DNA of 64,000 bases from Ignavibacteria bacterium (GTDB taxonomy: Bacteria; Bacteroidota; Ignavibacteria; Kapaibacteriales; UBA2268), in contig JAOADV010000001.1 in NCBI GenBank assembly GCA_026417135.1, forward strand, positions 248,001 through 312,000. The letters run 5' to 3'. Below, piece by piece: positions 36,917 through 45,228 of this stretch (position 1 is its first letter; the number at the start of each line of letters is the position of its first letter). A program made the translations under genes and the position numbers. Under the pieces are notes generated by a model that saw only the letters and a program-made list of their open reading frames with translations, was not told the origin of the DNA and did not search any database.

Positions 36917-38926
36917 ATGAAAAGTTTAGTTACGGCTTTCTTTGTTCTTCTTGCATTCTTAGCAATTACAGCTTGCGAAAATATTGGAGACGAAACTACA
37001 AATAAAAACAATTTTCAAGCCGTTCTTGTCGATGAGCAAGATATTCCAGTTCCCAACGCAATAGTCGAAGTTTTTAGAACTACACTTGGGAAGACTAATA
37101 TCCTTGTATCTGAGGAAATTATATGTATCGATACTACCGACGAGGATGGAAATTTTGAACTGAAAAATCTTCCATCTTCATTAAATAACTTGAAAATTAG
37201 AATACGACACAGCGATTTCAAAAAGTTCGAAGAAAGTTTGGATGTTCTATTTAAAAACCAATCCAAAGAAAAAATAAGGCTTCGTATCTTACATAAAGAA
37301 GAATGTTGTGGGAAAATAATTATTTACACATTAGGACCAGACTCGTCAAAATTAAGCAACGTTTCTGTAAAGTTGAATAGAAAAGATGATGTCGTTAGAA
37401 AAAGCAAAACAAATGAAGACGGGAAATTAGTATTCGAAAATGTATGCCAAGGTCAATATTGGTTTAGATTATCCAAAGACGGATACGAAGTAGTTGAAAA
37501 AGAGTTCACAATCGGAAAATGCGATACATTAGAATTTACTTTCGTCCTAAATCGAAAAAGTAGCTTCGAAAAAGACACTTGTTGCAAAGGAATTCTTGGA
37601 ATAGAGGTTAAAAACCAAAATGGGGAAATTCTAAATGGAGCATTGGTATATTTAAGAAAAGAAAGCAAGGTTATAACAAAACAAGTAGTTAAAGACAATC
37701 AAGCAGTTTACTTTAAAGAACTATGCCCGGGGTCGTATAGTCTTTTGATTCAAAAATCTGGATATTCTGCTGCCGAAGTTGACGTAACACTCCAATGCAA
37801 CGACTCCGTCTTTGTTTCATCAACTTTGTATAGGGATACTTGTTGTAATGGAAAAATTGCTATAACCGTAAAAGATAAAGAAAATAACCCAATTTCGGAC
37901 GCCAAAGTTATTATTTGGCTTGGTAAAGAAAAGATAGGCTACACGACAACAAATTCCAATGGATTTGCATTGTTTGAAAATCTTTGTCAAGGAACTTACT
38001 CTTTAAGTATTCAAAAAGATGGATACCAAACTATTGAATTTACTGTTGAACTTGGTTGCAACGAAGAAAAAGAATTTTCGAAAACATTTCAAAGAAAAGA
38101 AACCAACCAAGATTCTTGTTGCTTTGGTATTTTGAAGATTTTTGTTAAGGACAAATCAAGCAACCAATATGTCAACGGAGCATTAGTTAAAATGTGGAAA
38201 AAATCTGAAATTTTGAAAACAGCCGAAGTTACCGAAGGTGTTGCTTTATTCAAAAACATTTGTCCCGGTAGTTATAGTTTTTCGATACATAAAGAAGGAT
38301 ATAAAACAATCGAATTCACACTTACTTTTGAATGTAACGACACTTTGGAAGCAACAAAATATCTTGAAAAGACAATTCTGGATAGCTGTTGCAACGGTAA
38401 ATTGATTCTGATTGTCAAAGATACATCAAACAATCAACCAATAAAAGGTGCAGAAGTAAAACTATGGAAAGGCTCGACCAAAGTTGGAATCCAAAGTACC
38501 AATGAGAATGGAAAGGTTGTTTTCGAAAAATTATGCGAAGGAGATTACAGTGTTTCAATCTATAAGTCTGGATACAGCGGAAAAGAATTTAGCTTCGACA
38601 TTGGATGCGACCAGACAATTGAAAAACACGCATATTTAAAACAAAAAGGAACGGATACTTGTTGCACTGCTGTTTTAAAACTTCGCATCATCAATTCGAG
38701 TAATAATGAACCAATTTCTGGAGCTAAAGTTGTTATCAAAGACGGAGAAACAACTTTAGCAGAAATTACTTCCGATTCAGAAGGGTGGGCAATTAAAGAA
38801 AAATTATGCGCCCCCAAAAACTACTCGGTCAGGGTATCTGCCGAAGGGTTTCAAGCTAAAGAATTCACAATAACTTTCAAAGAATGCAATGTAATTAAAG
38901 AAACTATTAAACTTAGCTCCCAATAG
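36917..38926 (+). CDS. Lipoprotein with six tandem four-cysteine carboxypeptidase-regulatory-like domains
   Basis: A 669-residue predicted lipoprotein (lipobox ITAC, Cys20). After a first beta-sandwich domain (about 33-125) come six repeats of about 90 residues, each opening with a Cys-Cys pair (130, 222, 309, 401, 491, 582). Each carries a third Cys in a (L/I/V)CxGxYS-like strand and a fourth in a xCN/xCD turn near the end. All 24 cysteines are kept. The repeats look like transthyretin/carboxypeptidase-regulatory beta-sandwiches (GAxVKLWK, TNENGKVVFE, GYxxxEF), so two disulfides per domain are likely. The gene has a strong Shine-Dalgarno GGAGG five bases before the ATG and is followed by a terminator. 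Function unknown; a rigid surface rod or adhesin is plausible. Confidence 0.85.
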   Translation: MKSLVTAFFVLLAFLAITACENIGDETTNKNNFQAVLVDEQDIPVPNAIVEVFRTTLGKTNILVSEEIICIDTTDEDGNFELKNLPSSLNNLKIRIRHSDFKKFEESLDVLFKNQSKEKIRLRILHKEECCGKIIIYTLGPDSSKLSNVSVKLNRKDDVVRKSKTNEDGKLVFENVCQGQYWFRLSKDGYEVVEKEFTIGKCDTLEFTFVLNRKSSFEKDTCCKGILGIEVKNQNGEILNGALVYLRKESKVITKQVVKDNQAVYFKELCPGSYSLLIQKSGYSAAEVDVTLQCNDSVFVSSTLYRDTCCNGKIAITVKDKENNPISDAKVIIWLGKEKIGYTTTNSNGFALFENLCQGTYSLSIQKDGYQTIEFTVELGCNEEKEFSKTFQRKETNQDSCCFGILKIFVKDKSSNQYVNGALVKMWKKSEILKTAEVTEGVALFKNICPGSYSFSIHKEGYKTIEFTLTFECNDTLEATKYLEKTILDSCCNGKLILIVKDTSNNQPIKGAEVKLWKGSTKVGIQSTNENGKVVFEKLCEGDYSVSIYKSGYSGKEFSFDIGCDQTIEKHAYLKQKGTDTCCTAVLKLRIINSSNNEPISGAKVVIKDGETTLAEITSDSEGWAIKEKLCAPKNYSVRVSAEGFQAKEFTITFKECNVIKETIKLSSQ

Positions 38927-38940
38927 AACAAGAATAAATT

Positions 38941-38981
38941 ATTGAACAAGGGGGGTAATCCCCTTGTTCAATAAAGTTTTT
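38941..38981 (+). terminator. Rho-independent terminator after the cysteine-repeat lipoprotein gene
   Basis: A perfect 13-base inverted repeat, ATTGAACAAGGGG (38941-38953) and CCCCTTGTTCAAT (38960-38972), with a six-base loop, is followed closely by GTTTTT. It lies 14 bases after the stop codon at 38926. Confidence 0.85.
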
Positions 38982-39099
38982 AAAAACCGAAAGTATATTC
39001 TACCTTTCAAATAAATAATAGTCTAGAATAATTAATTTCACTATTATTAAAATGCAAAAAAACTTTCTTCGTTTTTTTAAAAGCATTTTTTTGATGGAT

Positions 39100-39633
39100 A
39101 TGAAACATTTGCTAAATAAAGTCTTTATTTTATCTGTTTTAATATTTTTCATTGCTTCTTGTGAGGAATTTCAAACAGATAGAGAAGCTGTTAGAAAAAC
39201 AATTTCCGAAATGCTAAATGGTACAATCGGTTTCGAATGGTTTCCCTATGAATATTCCAACTACAAACCCGACAGCAATATTTGTAAGCAAATTGATTCG
39301 CTTTGGAAAATAAAAAGGTATAACTTCATTGTTTTTGTAAATCCAAGCTGTAATTGCACTGAAACTGAAAAAATTTTCCCAAGTGTGATTAAATCTTTAA
39401 AAATGGGCAATGTCCCCGATTCAAGCATATTTGTATATTCAATGATGAACACAAGCTTTTCGCACCCTTTTAGGAATAAAATAAATATTAAATCGCTCCC
39501 AAGTTGCTTCACCGAAATTGATTCATCCAATGCTATTTATTACTCTTGTTTGGATACTTTAAAAATTTACCAGGTTAAATATCCAGGGAAATATCGTATC
39601 GAACATATACTTGCCACAAGCTTAGAAAAGTGA
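39100..39633 (+). CDS. Hypothetical lipoprotein, possibly thioredoxin-like
   Basis: A 177-residue predicted lipoprotein with the lipobox IASC at Cys21. The frame opens at an earlier ATG (39052), but the third ATG (39100) gives a clean signal peptide with no extra charged stretch. The middle shows a strand-turn NFIVFVNPSCNC followed by an amphipathic helix, reminiscent of a thioredoxin fold with a CxC rather than CxxC site. I do not recognise a family. It lies after the terminator, so it has its own promoter, and no partner gene is adjacent. Confidence 0.6.
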   Translation: MKHLLNKVFILSVLIFFIASCEEFQTDREAVRKTISEMLNGTIGFEWFPYEYSNYKPDSNICKQIDSLWKIKRYNFIVFVNPSCNCTETEKIFPSVIKSLKMGNVPDSSIFVYSMMNTSFSHPFRNKINIKSLPSCFTEIDSSNAIYYSCLDTLKIYQVKYPGKYRIEHILATSLEK

Positions 39634-39661
39634 TTGTATTTAATTACATTTCTCCATCTCC

Positions 39662-39829
39662 TTAATGGCTTGACAAAGTCAACCGCAACGAACCAACATT
39701 ATTATTATCTTGTCGAAAAAGGCAATTCAATAATCCATCGTTGTCAATATCAACAATACCAACATTACTTTGCCGGTCAATTCTGTTTACATAATTTTTC
39801 TTGCAATCCAAGTTTGAAAAGGGTATATC
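39662..39829 (-). pseudogene. Possible remnant of an FG-GAP/VCBS-type repeat
   Basis: In the 274-base gap before the lyase gene, one minus-strand frame reads NVGIVDIDNDGLLNCLF. Its DxDxDG core matches the calcium-binding turn of FG-GAP/VCBS repeats common in secreted proteins of this group. The frame is closed by stops on both sides after 55 codons and has no start codon or domain context. It looks like a decayed fragment rather than a gene. The evidence is one short motif, so confidence is low. Confidence 0.3.
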
Positions 39830-39878
39830 TTAATCTCAATTACTCTTCCATAACCCACTAAATTTTAGCAATTATAAG

Positions 39879-39886
39879 TAATTTTG
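39879..39886 (+). promoter_or_regulatory. Candidate -7 box for the ammonia-lyase-family gene
   Basis: TAATTTTG, followed by a T-run, ends 21 bases before the ATG at 39908 and fits TAnnTTTG. No -33 element is seen. Confidence 0.4.
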
Positions 39887-39907
39887 CTTTTTTTCTAAGG
39901 CGTAAAT

Positions 39908-41431
39908 ATGTCAATTGTTTTAGACGGGACAAGTTTAACAATCGAAAAATTGGTTAAAATTGCTCGAAATTGTGAAAGTGTTGTTATTACAGATGATTCA
40001 TTAGAAAGAATCAAAAAATGCCGCCAGATGCTTGAACGAAAATTAAAAGCACGTGAAGTAATGTATGGCACAAACACTGGGATTGGTGAGTTTTCCGAAA
40101 TTGTATTATCCGACGACGAAGTTCGAGAGTTTCAAAGATATCTGGTTTACAATCATTCTGCTGGAATTGGCGAGCCAATGCCAATTGAATATGTTAGAGG
40201 TGCAATTGCAAGTAGAATTAATGTGCATTCCAAAGGTTTCTCGGCTTGTCGACCTGAAATTACACTTACTCTTGTCGAAATGCTCAACAAAGGAGTAATA
40301 CCAGTTGTTTGCCGAAAGGGTTCGGTTGGTGCTTGTGGCGATTTAGCCCCTATGTCCCAAATTGCTTTACTGATGCTTGGCGAAGGCGAAGCATTCTACG
40401 GTGGAGAGAGACTACCGGGCAAGATTGCCTTCGAAAAGGCTGGAATTCCGATTCCCGGGCTTGAGGCAAGAGATGGTCTCGCAATAATCAACGGCTCTAA
40501 CTTTGTAACCGCAATAAGCGCACTACAATTATGGGATTTTAAAAGATTCATTAAACAAGCCGAAATTGCTTCTGCAATGTCGTTGGAAGCACTCCTTGCA
40601 AATATGAAACCTTACGATTTGAGAATCCACAAACTTCGAGGTTTCGACGGAGCCATTCGTAGTTCTGCTACTATCATGAAATGTTTGGAAGGCAGTTCCT
40701 TATTAAGCGGAAAAGTTAAAACAAGAGTGCAAGATGCTTATTCTATGCGTTCGACCCCACAAGTCATAGGTGCTGCGAGAGATGCAATAGAATTCGCTTG
40801 GAAACAAGTTGAAATTGAACTCAACGGAGTCGGCGACAATCCAATATTCGTAGTTGAGGATGAAATAACATTAACAGGGGCTAATTTCCAAGGAAGTCCG
40901 ATTTCCCTACCTATGGACTTCGCTGGTGCAGCAATAACTATGGTCTGTGTGCTATCGGAACGAAGATTAAATAGGTTGCTAAATCCCGCTTTAAATCAAG
41001 GGTTACCAGCTTTCCTCACAAAAAACCCCGGATTCTTTTCTGGACTAATGTTAAGCCAATACACTGCCGATACAATGATTGTCGAGCAAAGAATTTTATC
41101 AACTCCTGCTTCTATACAATCTATTCCAGCTGCGGCGGACCAAGAAGATTTTGTCTCTATGGGTATGAACACCGCTTTGAAAAATGAACAAATATTGGAA
41201 AACGCTTACGGAATCTTGGGGATTGAATTCTTAGCCGCTGCACAGGCTTTAGATTTAAGAAATTTAGAATATGGGAAGGGCGTTGAAATAGCAAGAAAAG
41301 TAATTAGAAAATACATTCCTTTTTTGGAAGAGGATAGACCTCTTTATTCCGACCACAATAAAATCAAAGAGCTTGTAAAAAGTGGCGAAATTTTAGAAAG
41401 CGTCGAACAAGAATTAGGTAGCTTAGACTAA
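39908..41431 (+). CDS. Histidine/aromatic amino acid ammonia-lyase family enzyme with Cys MIO triad
   Basis: A 507-residue MIO-family lyase. Active-site residues line up with bacterial histidine ammonia-lyase: Tyr53 (MYGTNTGIG), His83 (YNHSAG), Asn195 (INGSN), Arg in YSMRSTPQ, and QEDFVSMGMNTA near the end. The MIO-forming triad, normally Ala-Ser-Gly, reads Ala142-Cys143-Gly144 (GSVGACGDLAP). The usual RPHxGQ segment is replaced by RGFDGA. These changes make the substrate uncertain: it could deaminate histidine or another amino acid, or be an aminomutase. No hutU, hutI or hutG is adjacent. A phosphate acyltransferase gene follows 15 bases later. The family is certain; the specific name hutH is not. 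Confidence 0.85.
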   Translation: MSIVLDGTSLTIEKLVKIARNCESVVITDDSLERIKKCRQMLERKLKAREVMYGTNTGIGEFSEIVLSDDEVREFQRYLVYNHSAGIGEPMPIEYVRGAIASRINVHSKGFSACRPEITLTLVEMLNKGVIPVVCRKGSVGACGDLAPMSQIALLMLGEGEAFYGGERLPGKIAFEKAGIPIPGLEARDGLAIINGSNFVTAISALQLWDFKRFIKQAEIASAMSLEALLANMKPYDLRIHKLRGFDGAIRSSATIMKCLEGSSLLSGKVKTRVQDAYSMRSTPQVIGAARDAIEFAWKQVEIELNGVGDNPIFVVEDEITLTGANFQGSPISLPMDFAGAAITMVCVLSERRLNRLLNPALNQGLPAFLTKNPGFFSGLMLSQYTADTMIVEQRILSTPASIQSIPAAADQEDFVSMGMNTALKNEQILENAYGILGIEFLAAAQALDLRNLEYGKGVEIARKVIRKYIPFLEEDRPLYSDHNKIKELVKSGEILESVEQELGSLD

Positions 41432-41446
41432 AATGGAATATAAATT

Positions 41447-42343
41447 ATGACACTGAACAAATTAGAGAACTTAATTCAAATTGCACAGCAAAAACCAATG
41501 AAAAAAATTGCTGTCGCAGCATCCGAAGACGAGCAAGTCCTTCTTGCTTTAAAACAAGCTATCGATGAAAAAATTGTCGAGCCAATTTTAGTAGGAAATA
41601 AAGAAAAAACACTAAAAATAGCCGAATCGATTCAATTTGATATCTCCCGATTTGAAATGGTCGAGGAAACTGATACGAGTCGCTCCGCTCGTATTGCTGT
41701 AAAACTCACACGTGAAGGATACGCACAAATAATTATGAAAGGACTTGTTTCGACAGCGGATTTTCTTCGAGCAATCTTAGACAAAGAACAAGGGTTACGA
41801 AGTGGTCAACTCCTTAGCCACGTAGGAATTTTCGAGATTCCATCTTACCACAAGCTTTTAGGCTTGACCGACGCAGCACAAAACATAGCTCCAAATTTAG
41901 ACGAAAAAATATGCATCTTACTAAATGCAGTTGATTTGTTCCACCGACTGGGCGTTGAAAATCCAAAAGTAGCAATGCTTTCAGCGGTAGAGACCGTTAA
42001 CCCAAAAATGCAGTCGACTATCGACTCTGCATTAATTACGATGATGAACAAAAGAAAGCAAATTCGTGGATGCATAATCGATGGTCCACTTGCTTTCGAT
42101 AACGCAATATCCATTGAAGCTGCGAAGCACAAAGGAATTGAAAGCGAAGTTGCTGGCGACGCAGACCTATTAGTTGCTCCCGATATAGAAACTGGAAATG
42201 CTCTCTACAAAAGTTTCACCTACTTTGCTGGTGGTATTGTAGCAGCTGTAATACTTGGAGCAACAGCACCAATAGTTTTAACTTCACGTTCCGATTCCGA
42301 AATGAGCAAATTTATGTCGGTGGTTCTTGCAGCTACTTTTTGA
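41447..42343 (+). CDS. ptb: Phosphate butyryltransferase-type phosphotransacylase
   Basis: A 298-residue cytosolic enzyme of the phosphate acetyl/butyryltransferase family, which swaps CoA for phosphate on an acyl group. It has the family features: an AAASEDEQVL-like N-terminal segment (residues about 21-30 read VAASEDEQVL), IIMKGLVSTADFLRA (about 95-109), AVETVNPKMQST and DGPLAFDNA (about 206-214), and a glycine-rich AATAPIVLTSRSDS ending. The length fits phosphate butyryltransferase rather than the longer Pta. It follows the lyase gene by 15 bases and is probably cotranscribed. No acyl kinase (buk or ackA) lies beside it. Its stop codon abuts the stop of the convergent gene. Confidence 0.82.
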   Translation: MTLNKLENLIQIAQQKPMKKIAVAASEDEQVLLALKQAIDEKIVEPILVGNKEKTLKIAESIQFDISRFEMVEETDTSRSARIAVKLTREGYAQIIMKGLVSTADFLRAILDKEQGLRSGQLLSHVGIFEIPSYHKLLGLTDAAQNIAPNLDEKICILLNAVDLFHRLGVENPKVAMLSAVETVNPKMQSTIDSALITMMNKRKQIRGCIIDGPLAFDNAISIEAAKHKGIESEVAGDADLLVAPDIETGNALYKSFTYFAGGIVAAVILGATAPIVLTSRSDSEMSKFMSVVLAATF

Positions 42344-43048
42344 TTAAATCGAAATAACCAAACTTAAAGCAAGGAATAGACCACCAAAATCGGTTATAGG
42401 TTTATCCTTTATGCTCTCTAATCCACGACCACCAAAAGGTATCCAATAATATCGAGCAGAAACTCCGAGAGCCGACTTATCGGATGTAGGAATATCGAAC
42501 CCACACCCTAAAAAACTTCCGAAACGAATGTATGTATCTAAATATTTAAGAGAGGTAAAGAACTCTTTGTTGTAAGGGCTTGCAAAAATAAAAGTTGGTC
42601 CAACGCCAAAATTAACGTATGGTGAAAAATTGGGGAATAAAACATCTGTCAAAAAGTAATGTTTGAGTCCAAAGGTTAGCGGAAACATATAAAGTCGATT
42701 AACTTTGTTTGGAATGAATATCCTACCAGTCCACGGGTCGTAGTATTCAAACTCGTCGGTATTTCGAGCACCAGAAATGTAAAGATTAGCAAAAAATGTT
42801 GTGTTTGGAAGAATGTTGAACTCGTAAAAAGCTCCAAATCCAAACCCACTATTCGAAAGGACTAAACTCAATCCCCAGAACCTTTGGGATTTGTTAAAAA
42901 TAACATCATTTTCAATAAGTGGTTTAGGAGATGAAAAAATTATTGTTGTATCGCTCCCCGCTCTGACAGGTAAAGTTTTCCTACTATCATTCCCAAACAA
43001 ATTGAAAGACAAAAGTATTACTAGACAAAATAATCTAAACATTTTCAT
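42344..43048 (-). CDS. Hypothetical outer-membrane beta-barrel protein
   Basis: A 234-residue exported protein with a signal peptide (about 1-19, ending FNLFG). The mature part has alternating hydrophobic and polar residues rich in Tyr, Phe and Gly (GFGFGAFYEFNILP, LYMFPLTFGLKHYF, ALGVSARYYWIPFGG), and the chain ends with a strand LALSLVISI, typical of eight-strand OmpW/OprW-sized barrels. The role cannot be read. It is convergent with the phosphotransacylase gene, with no base between the stops, so readthrough or shared termination is likely. Confidence 0.7.
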   Translation of the reverse strand: MKMFRLFCLVILLSFNLFGNDSRKTLPVRAGSDTTIIFSSPKPLIENDVIFNKSQRFWGLSLVLSNSGFGFGAFYEFNILPNTTFFANLYISGARNTDEFEYYDPWTGRIFIPNKVNRLYMFPLTFGLKHYFLTDVLFPNFSPYVNFGVGPTFIFASPYNKEFFTSLKYLDTYIRFGSFLGCGFDIPTSDKSALGVSARYYWIPFGGRGLESIKDKPITDFGGLFLALSLVISI

Positions 43049-43088
43049 ATACTCTTCTCATAAAATAAAACGAATTGGTATGCAAAAA

Positions 43089-43119
43089 TTGTATATTTTG
43101 AATGAAATATGTAATTTTG
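43089..43119 (+). promoter_or_regulatory. Candidate Bacteroidota-type promoter for the Nif3-family gene
   Basis: TTG at 43089-43091 and TAATTTTG at 43112-43119 are separated by 20 bases, matching the Bacteroidota TTTG-N19-21-TAnnTTTG layout. The -7 box ends 23 bases before the ATG. It is the only promoter candidate here with both elements. Confidence 0.5.
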
Positions 43120-43142
43120 AAAGTCTTTGAAATTGAAAATTA

Positions 43143-43979
43143 ATGGAGATTGATGAATTTGTCTTAAAGATAAAAGAACATTTGCCTTTCGAAGCTGGAT
43201 TAGAAAACGACAGAATTGGAATTCAAATAAATTCAGGCAAAAAGAAAATAAACAAAGTACTTGTTACTTACGAAATCACAAAAGAAGTTACCGAAGAAAT
43301 TAATGAAAAAAAGGTTGAGTTGATTGTTTCCTTCCATCCTTTGATTTACCACCCAACAACCCAAATTACCGTCGAGGAACGGGTTGGTGAAATTTGCATT
43401 GAACTTATCAAGAACTCGGTTTCACTTGTAGTATGCCATACGAACTTCGACGCTTATAAATACGGAACAAGTTTCCTTTTCGGCGAAGCAATCGGATTGA
43501 AGGAAATGGAATTTATAGAACGGCATAAAACCTTACCCGATTTCGGATTTGGAGTATTTGGAACTTTCGAAACCCCGATTTTCCAACAAGACCTTTTAAA
43601 ATTAGTTCAATCAGTAACAAATTCACCAATAAAATGGACGGAAGGAAGGACAGAAAATATTAAAAAAATCGCAATCCTTGGAGGAAGTGGCATAAACTTC
43701 GCAGCTAAAGCATACGAATCTGGGGCAGATGCATTCATTACTGCGGATATCTCTTACCACAATTTCCACAAATACAAGGGAAAAATGATGCTTATTGACC
43801 CCGGTCATTGGGAAATGGAATACCTTGTTCCATTCAGTTTGGCACGGCTTCTACGAAAAATTTTCGAAGACCAAATAATTTTTTATGTTTCAAAAACTTA
43901 CACCAACCCAATCAAATATTATCCATATCAATATCTTAACCAAGAGCAAGTAAAGAAAATGCTAAATATAGAGGAGTAA
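43143..43979 (+). CDS. Nif3-like dinuclear metal centre protein
   Basis: A 278-residue cytosolic protein of the Nif3/YbgI/YqfO family, known for a toroidal hexamer with a two-metal centre of unsettled biological role (sometimes annotated as GTP cyclohydrolase I type 2). It has the N-terminal metal-binding SFHPLIYHPT (about 65-74), CHTNFDAYKYG (about 98-108), and the C-terminal DPGHWEMEYLV motif. It lies upstream of the zinc-ribbon protein gene (seven bases apart) and RNase P RNA, a gene order often seen in this and related groups. Confidence 0.9.
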   Translation: MEIDEFVLKIKEHLPFEAGLENDRIGIQINSGKKKINKVLVTYEITKEVTEEINEKKVELIVSFHPLIYHPTTQITVEERVGEICIELIKNSVSLVVCHTNFDAYKYGTSFLFGEAIGLKEMEFIERHKTLPDFGFGVFGTFETPIFQQDLLKLVQSVTNSPIKWTEGRTENIKKIAILGGSGINFAAKAYESGADAFITADISYHNFHKYKGKMMLIDPGHWEMEYLVPFSLARLLRKIFEDQIIFYVSKTYTNPIKYYPYQYLNQEQVKKMLNIEE

Positions 43980-43986
43980 AAAGCCT

Positions 43987-44721
43987 ATGATGAAATATCC
44001 ACTGCAATATCTTGTTGCTCTGTCGCTTGTGGACAGAAAACAAGATGATTTAGAAGACGAATATGGCGACTTACCCGAAAGAATACAAGAAATGAAGGAA
44101 AAGTACGAAGAGCTCGAATCGTTTGTGAAAGAAACACAAAGAATTCTCGAAGAGGACCGCCTATTTATTATGAACTCTAAAAAAGCACTCGAAGAACTAA
44201 AAGCTCGGGAAGAAAGACTTTCGAAGCAACAATTCTTAGTAAGAAACAACAAAGAGTTTGATGCTATAACCCGAGAAATTGAGTATGCAAGAAACGAACA
44301 CGCAAGAATTTCCCAAGAGCTCCAACAAGCTAAAGTCAAGGAGGAAAATTTAGTTGTAATCTTAGAACAACAAAAGAAAAGCGCCGAAGAAGCCTTGAAG
44401 GAATTGCGCGAACTCGAAAAAGATTATGAGCTTATTGCCACAAATCAAAACGAGGAACTAAACGAAATAAAAATGGCGAGAATGAAAATTATAGAACGAT
44501 TAGATAAGTATCCATTGGAATTATACAACAGAATTAGAAATTCACATAAGGACGCAATTGTTAAAGTCAAAAAAAATAGTTGCACTGGTTGCTTTAGCCA
44601 CATCCCACCACAAAAAATTGTTGAAATTCGTAACAATTTAGATAAATTATATACGTGTGAAAATTGTGGGCGGATTTTATATCCAGAAGATTTAGAAATT
44701 GATAGTGAGTTTATCTTATAA
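43987..44721 (+). CDS. C4-type zinc-ribbon coiled-coil protein (DUF164)
   Basis: A 244-residue protein with a long coiled coil (about 15-170; Glu, Lys and Leu-rich, with RxEEDRL-like heptads) and a C-terminal zinc ribbon, CTGC...CENC (about 198-230, CTGCFSHIPPQ and YTCENCGRIL). This is the DUF164/zinc-ribbon family. The cellular role is unknown; a nucleic-acid or ribosome partner has been suggested for relatives on the basis of the ribbon. It follows the Nif3-family gene by seven bases and precedes RNase P RNA by 18. Confidence 0.87.
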   Translation: MMKYPLQYLVALSLVDRKQDDLEDEYGDLPERIQEMKEKYEELESFVKETQRILEEDRLFIMNSKKALEELKAREERLSKQQFLVRNNKEFDAITREIEYARNEHARISQELQQAKVKEENLVVILEQQKKSAEEALKELRELEKDYELIATNQNEELNEIKMARMKIIERLDKYPLELYNRIRNSHKDAIVKVKKNSCTGCFSHIPPQKIVEIRNNLDKLYTCENCGRILYPEDLEIDSEFIL

Positions 44722-44739
44722 TTTTAATTAAGTTTAGCG

Positions 44740-45190
44740 GGCGCTCTTTGATAGAAGGGTGGGCAGTCGCAAGGGAAACAAAAACCCTTGAGGAAAGTCC
44801 GAACTCCACGGAACAGCCTGCTTCCTAACGGGAAGGCAGCAAGCCGAGTAAAGGCGAGCTGACGGAAAGTGCCACAGAAAACAGACTGCCGCATATTCCA
44901 TTCCAACTTGGAGTATGCTGGCGATGGTGAAAAGGTGGGGTAAGAGCCCACCAGCATTTCGGGTGACCGAAATGGCTTGGCAAACCCCAGGCGGAGCAAG
45001 GCCAAGTAGGAAAGTACTCCAAACATTGATTGGAGCCGATTTGTTCCGTCGGTAAACCCAAACGGGTTTGTACTTTCGGGTAGGCCGCTCGAGAACATTG
45101 GCAACAATGTTCCCAGATAAATGACTGCCTCCATCAGTTCTTACTGATGAAGACAGAATTCGGCTTATAGCCCTTTTATCTTAGAGTGCC
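44740..45190 (+). ncRNA. rnpB: RNase P RNA (bacterial type A)
   Basis: A catalytic RNA of about 450 bases that matures tRNA 5' ends. The conserved GAGGAAAGTCCGAACTCC occurs near 44790-44810 and the 3' signature ACAGAATTCGGCTTA near 45153-45168. The P1 helix is a long pair between GGCGCTCTTTG...AAGGG at the 5' end and CCCTTTTATC...GTGCC at the 3' end. Internal helices around 45080-45120 are GC-rich relative to the neighbours. The exact ends are set from P1. Confidence 0.95.
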
Positions 45191-45228
45191 TCTTAAATTA
45201 TAATTATGTTTAATTATCGAGATTAATT

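Noticed and set aside
39634-39861. A 75-codon plus-strand frame in the gap before the ammonia-lyase-family gene
   Set aside because: It has odd composition (many Tyr, His, Gln) and no upstream signal; the opposite strand gives a better explanation as a decayed repeat.
44724-45134. Minus-strand 136-codon frame over the RNase P region
   Set aside because: It is the antisense of the structured RNase P RNA, whose conserved motifs and P1 helix are clear.
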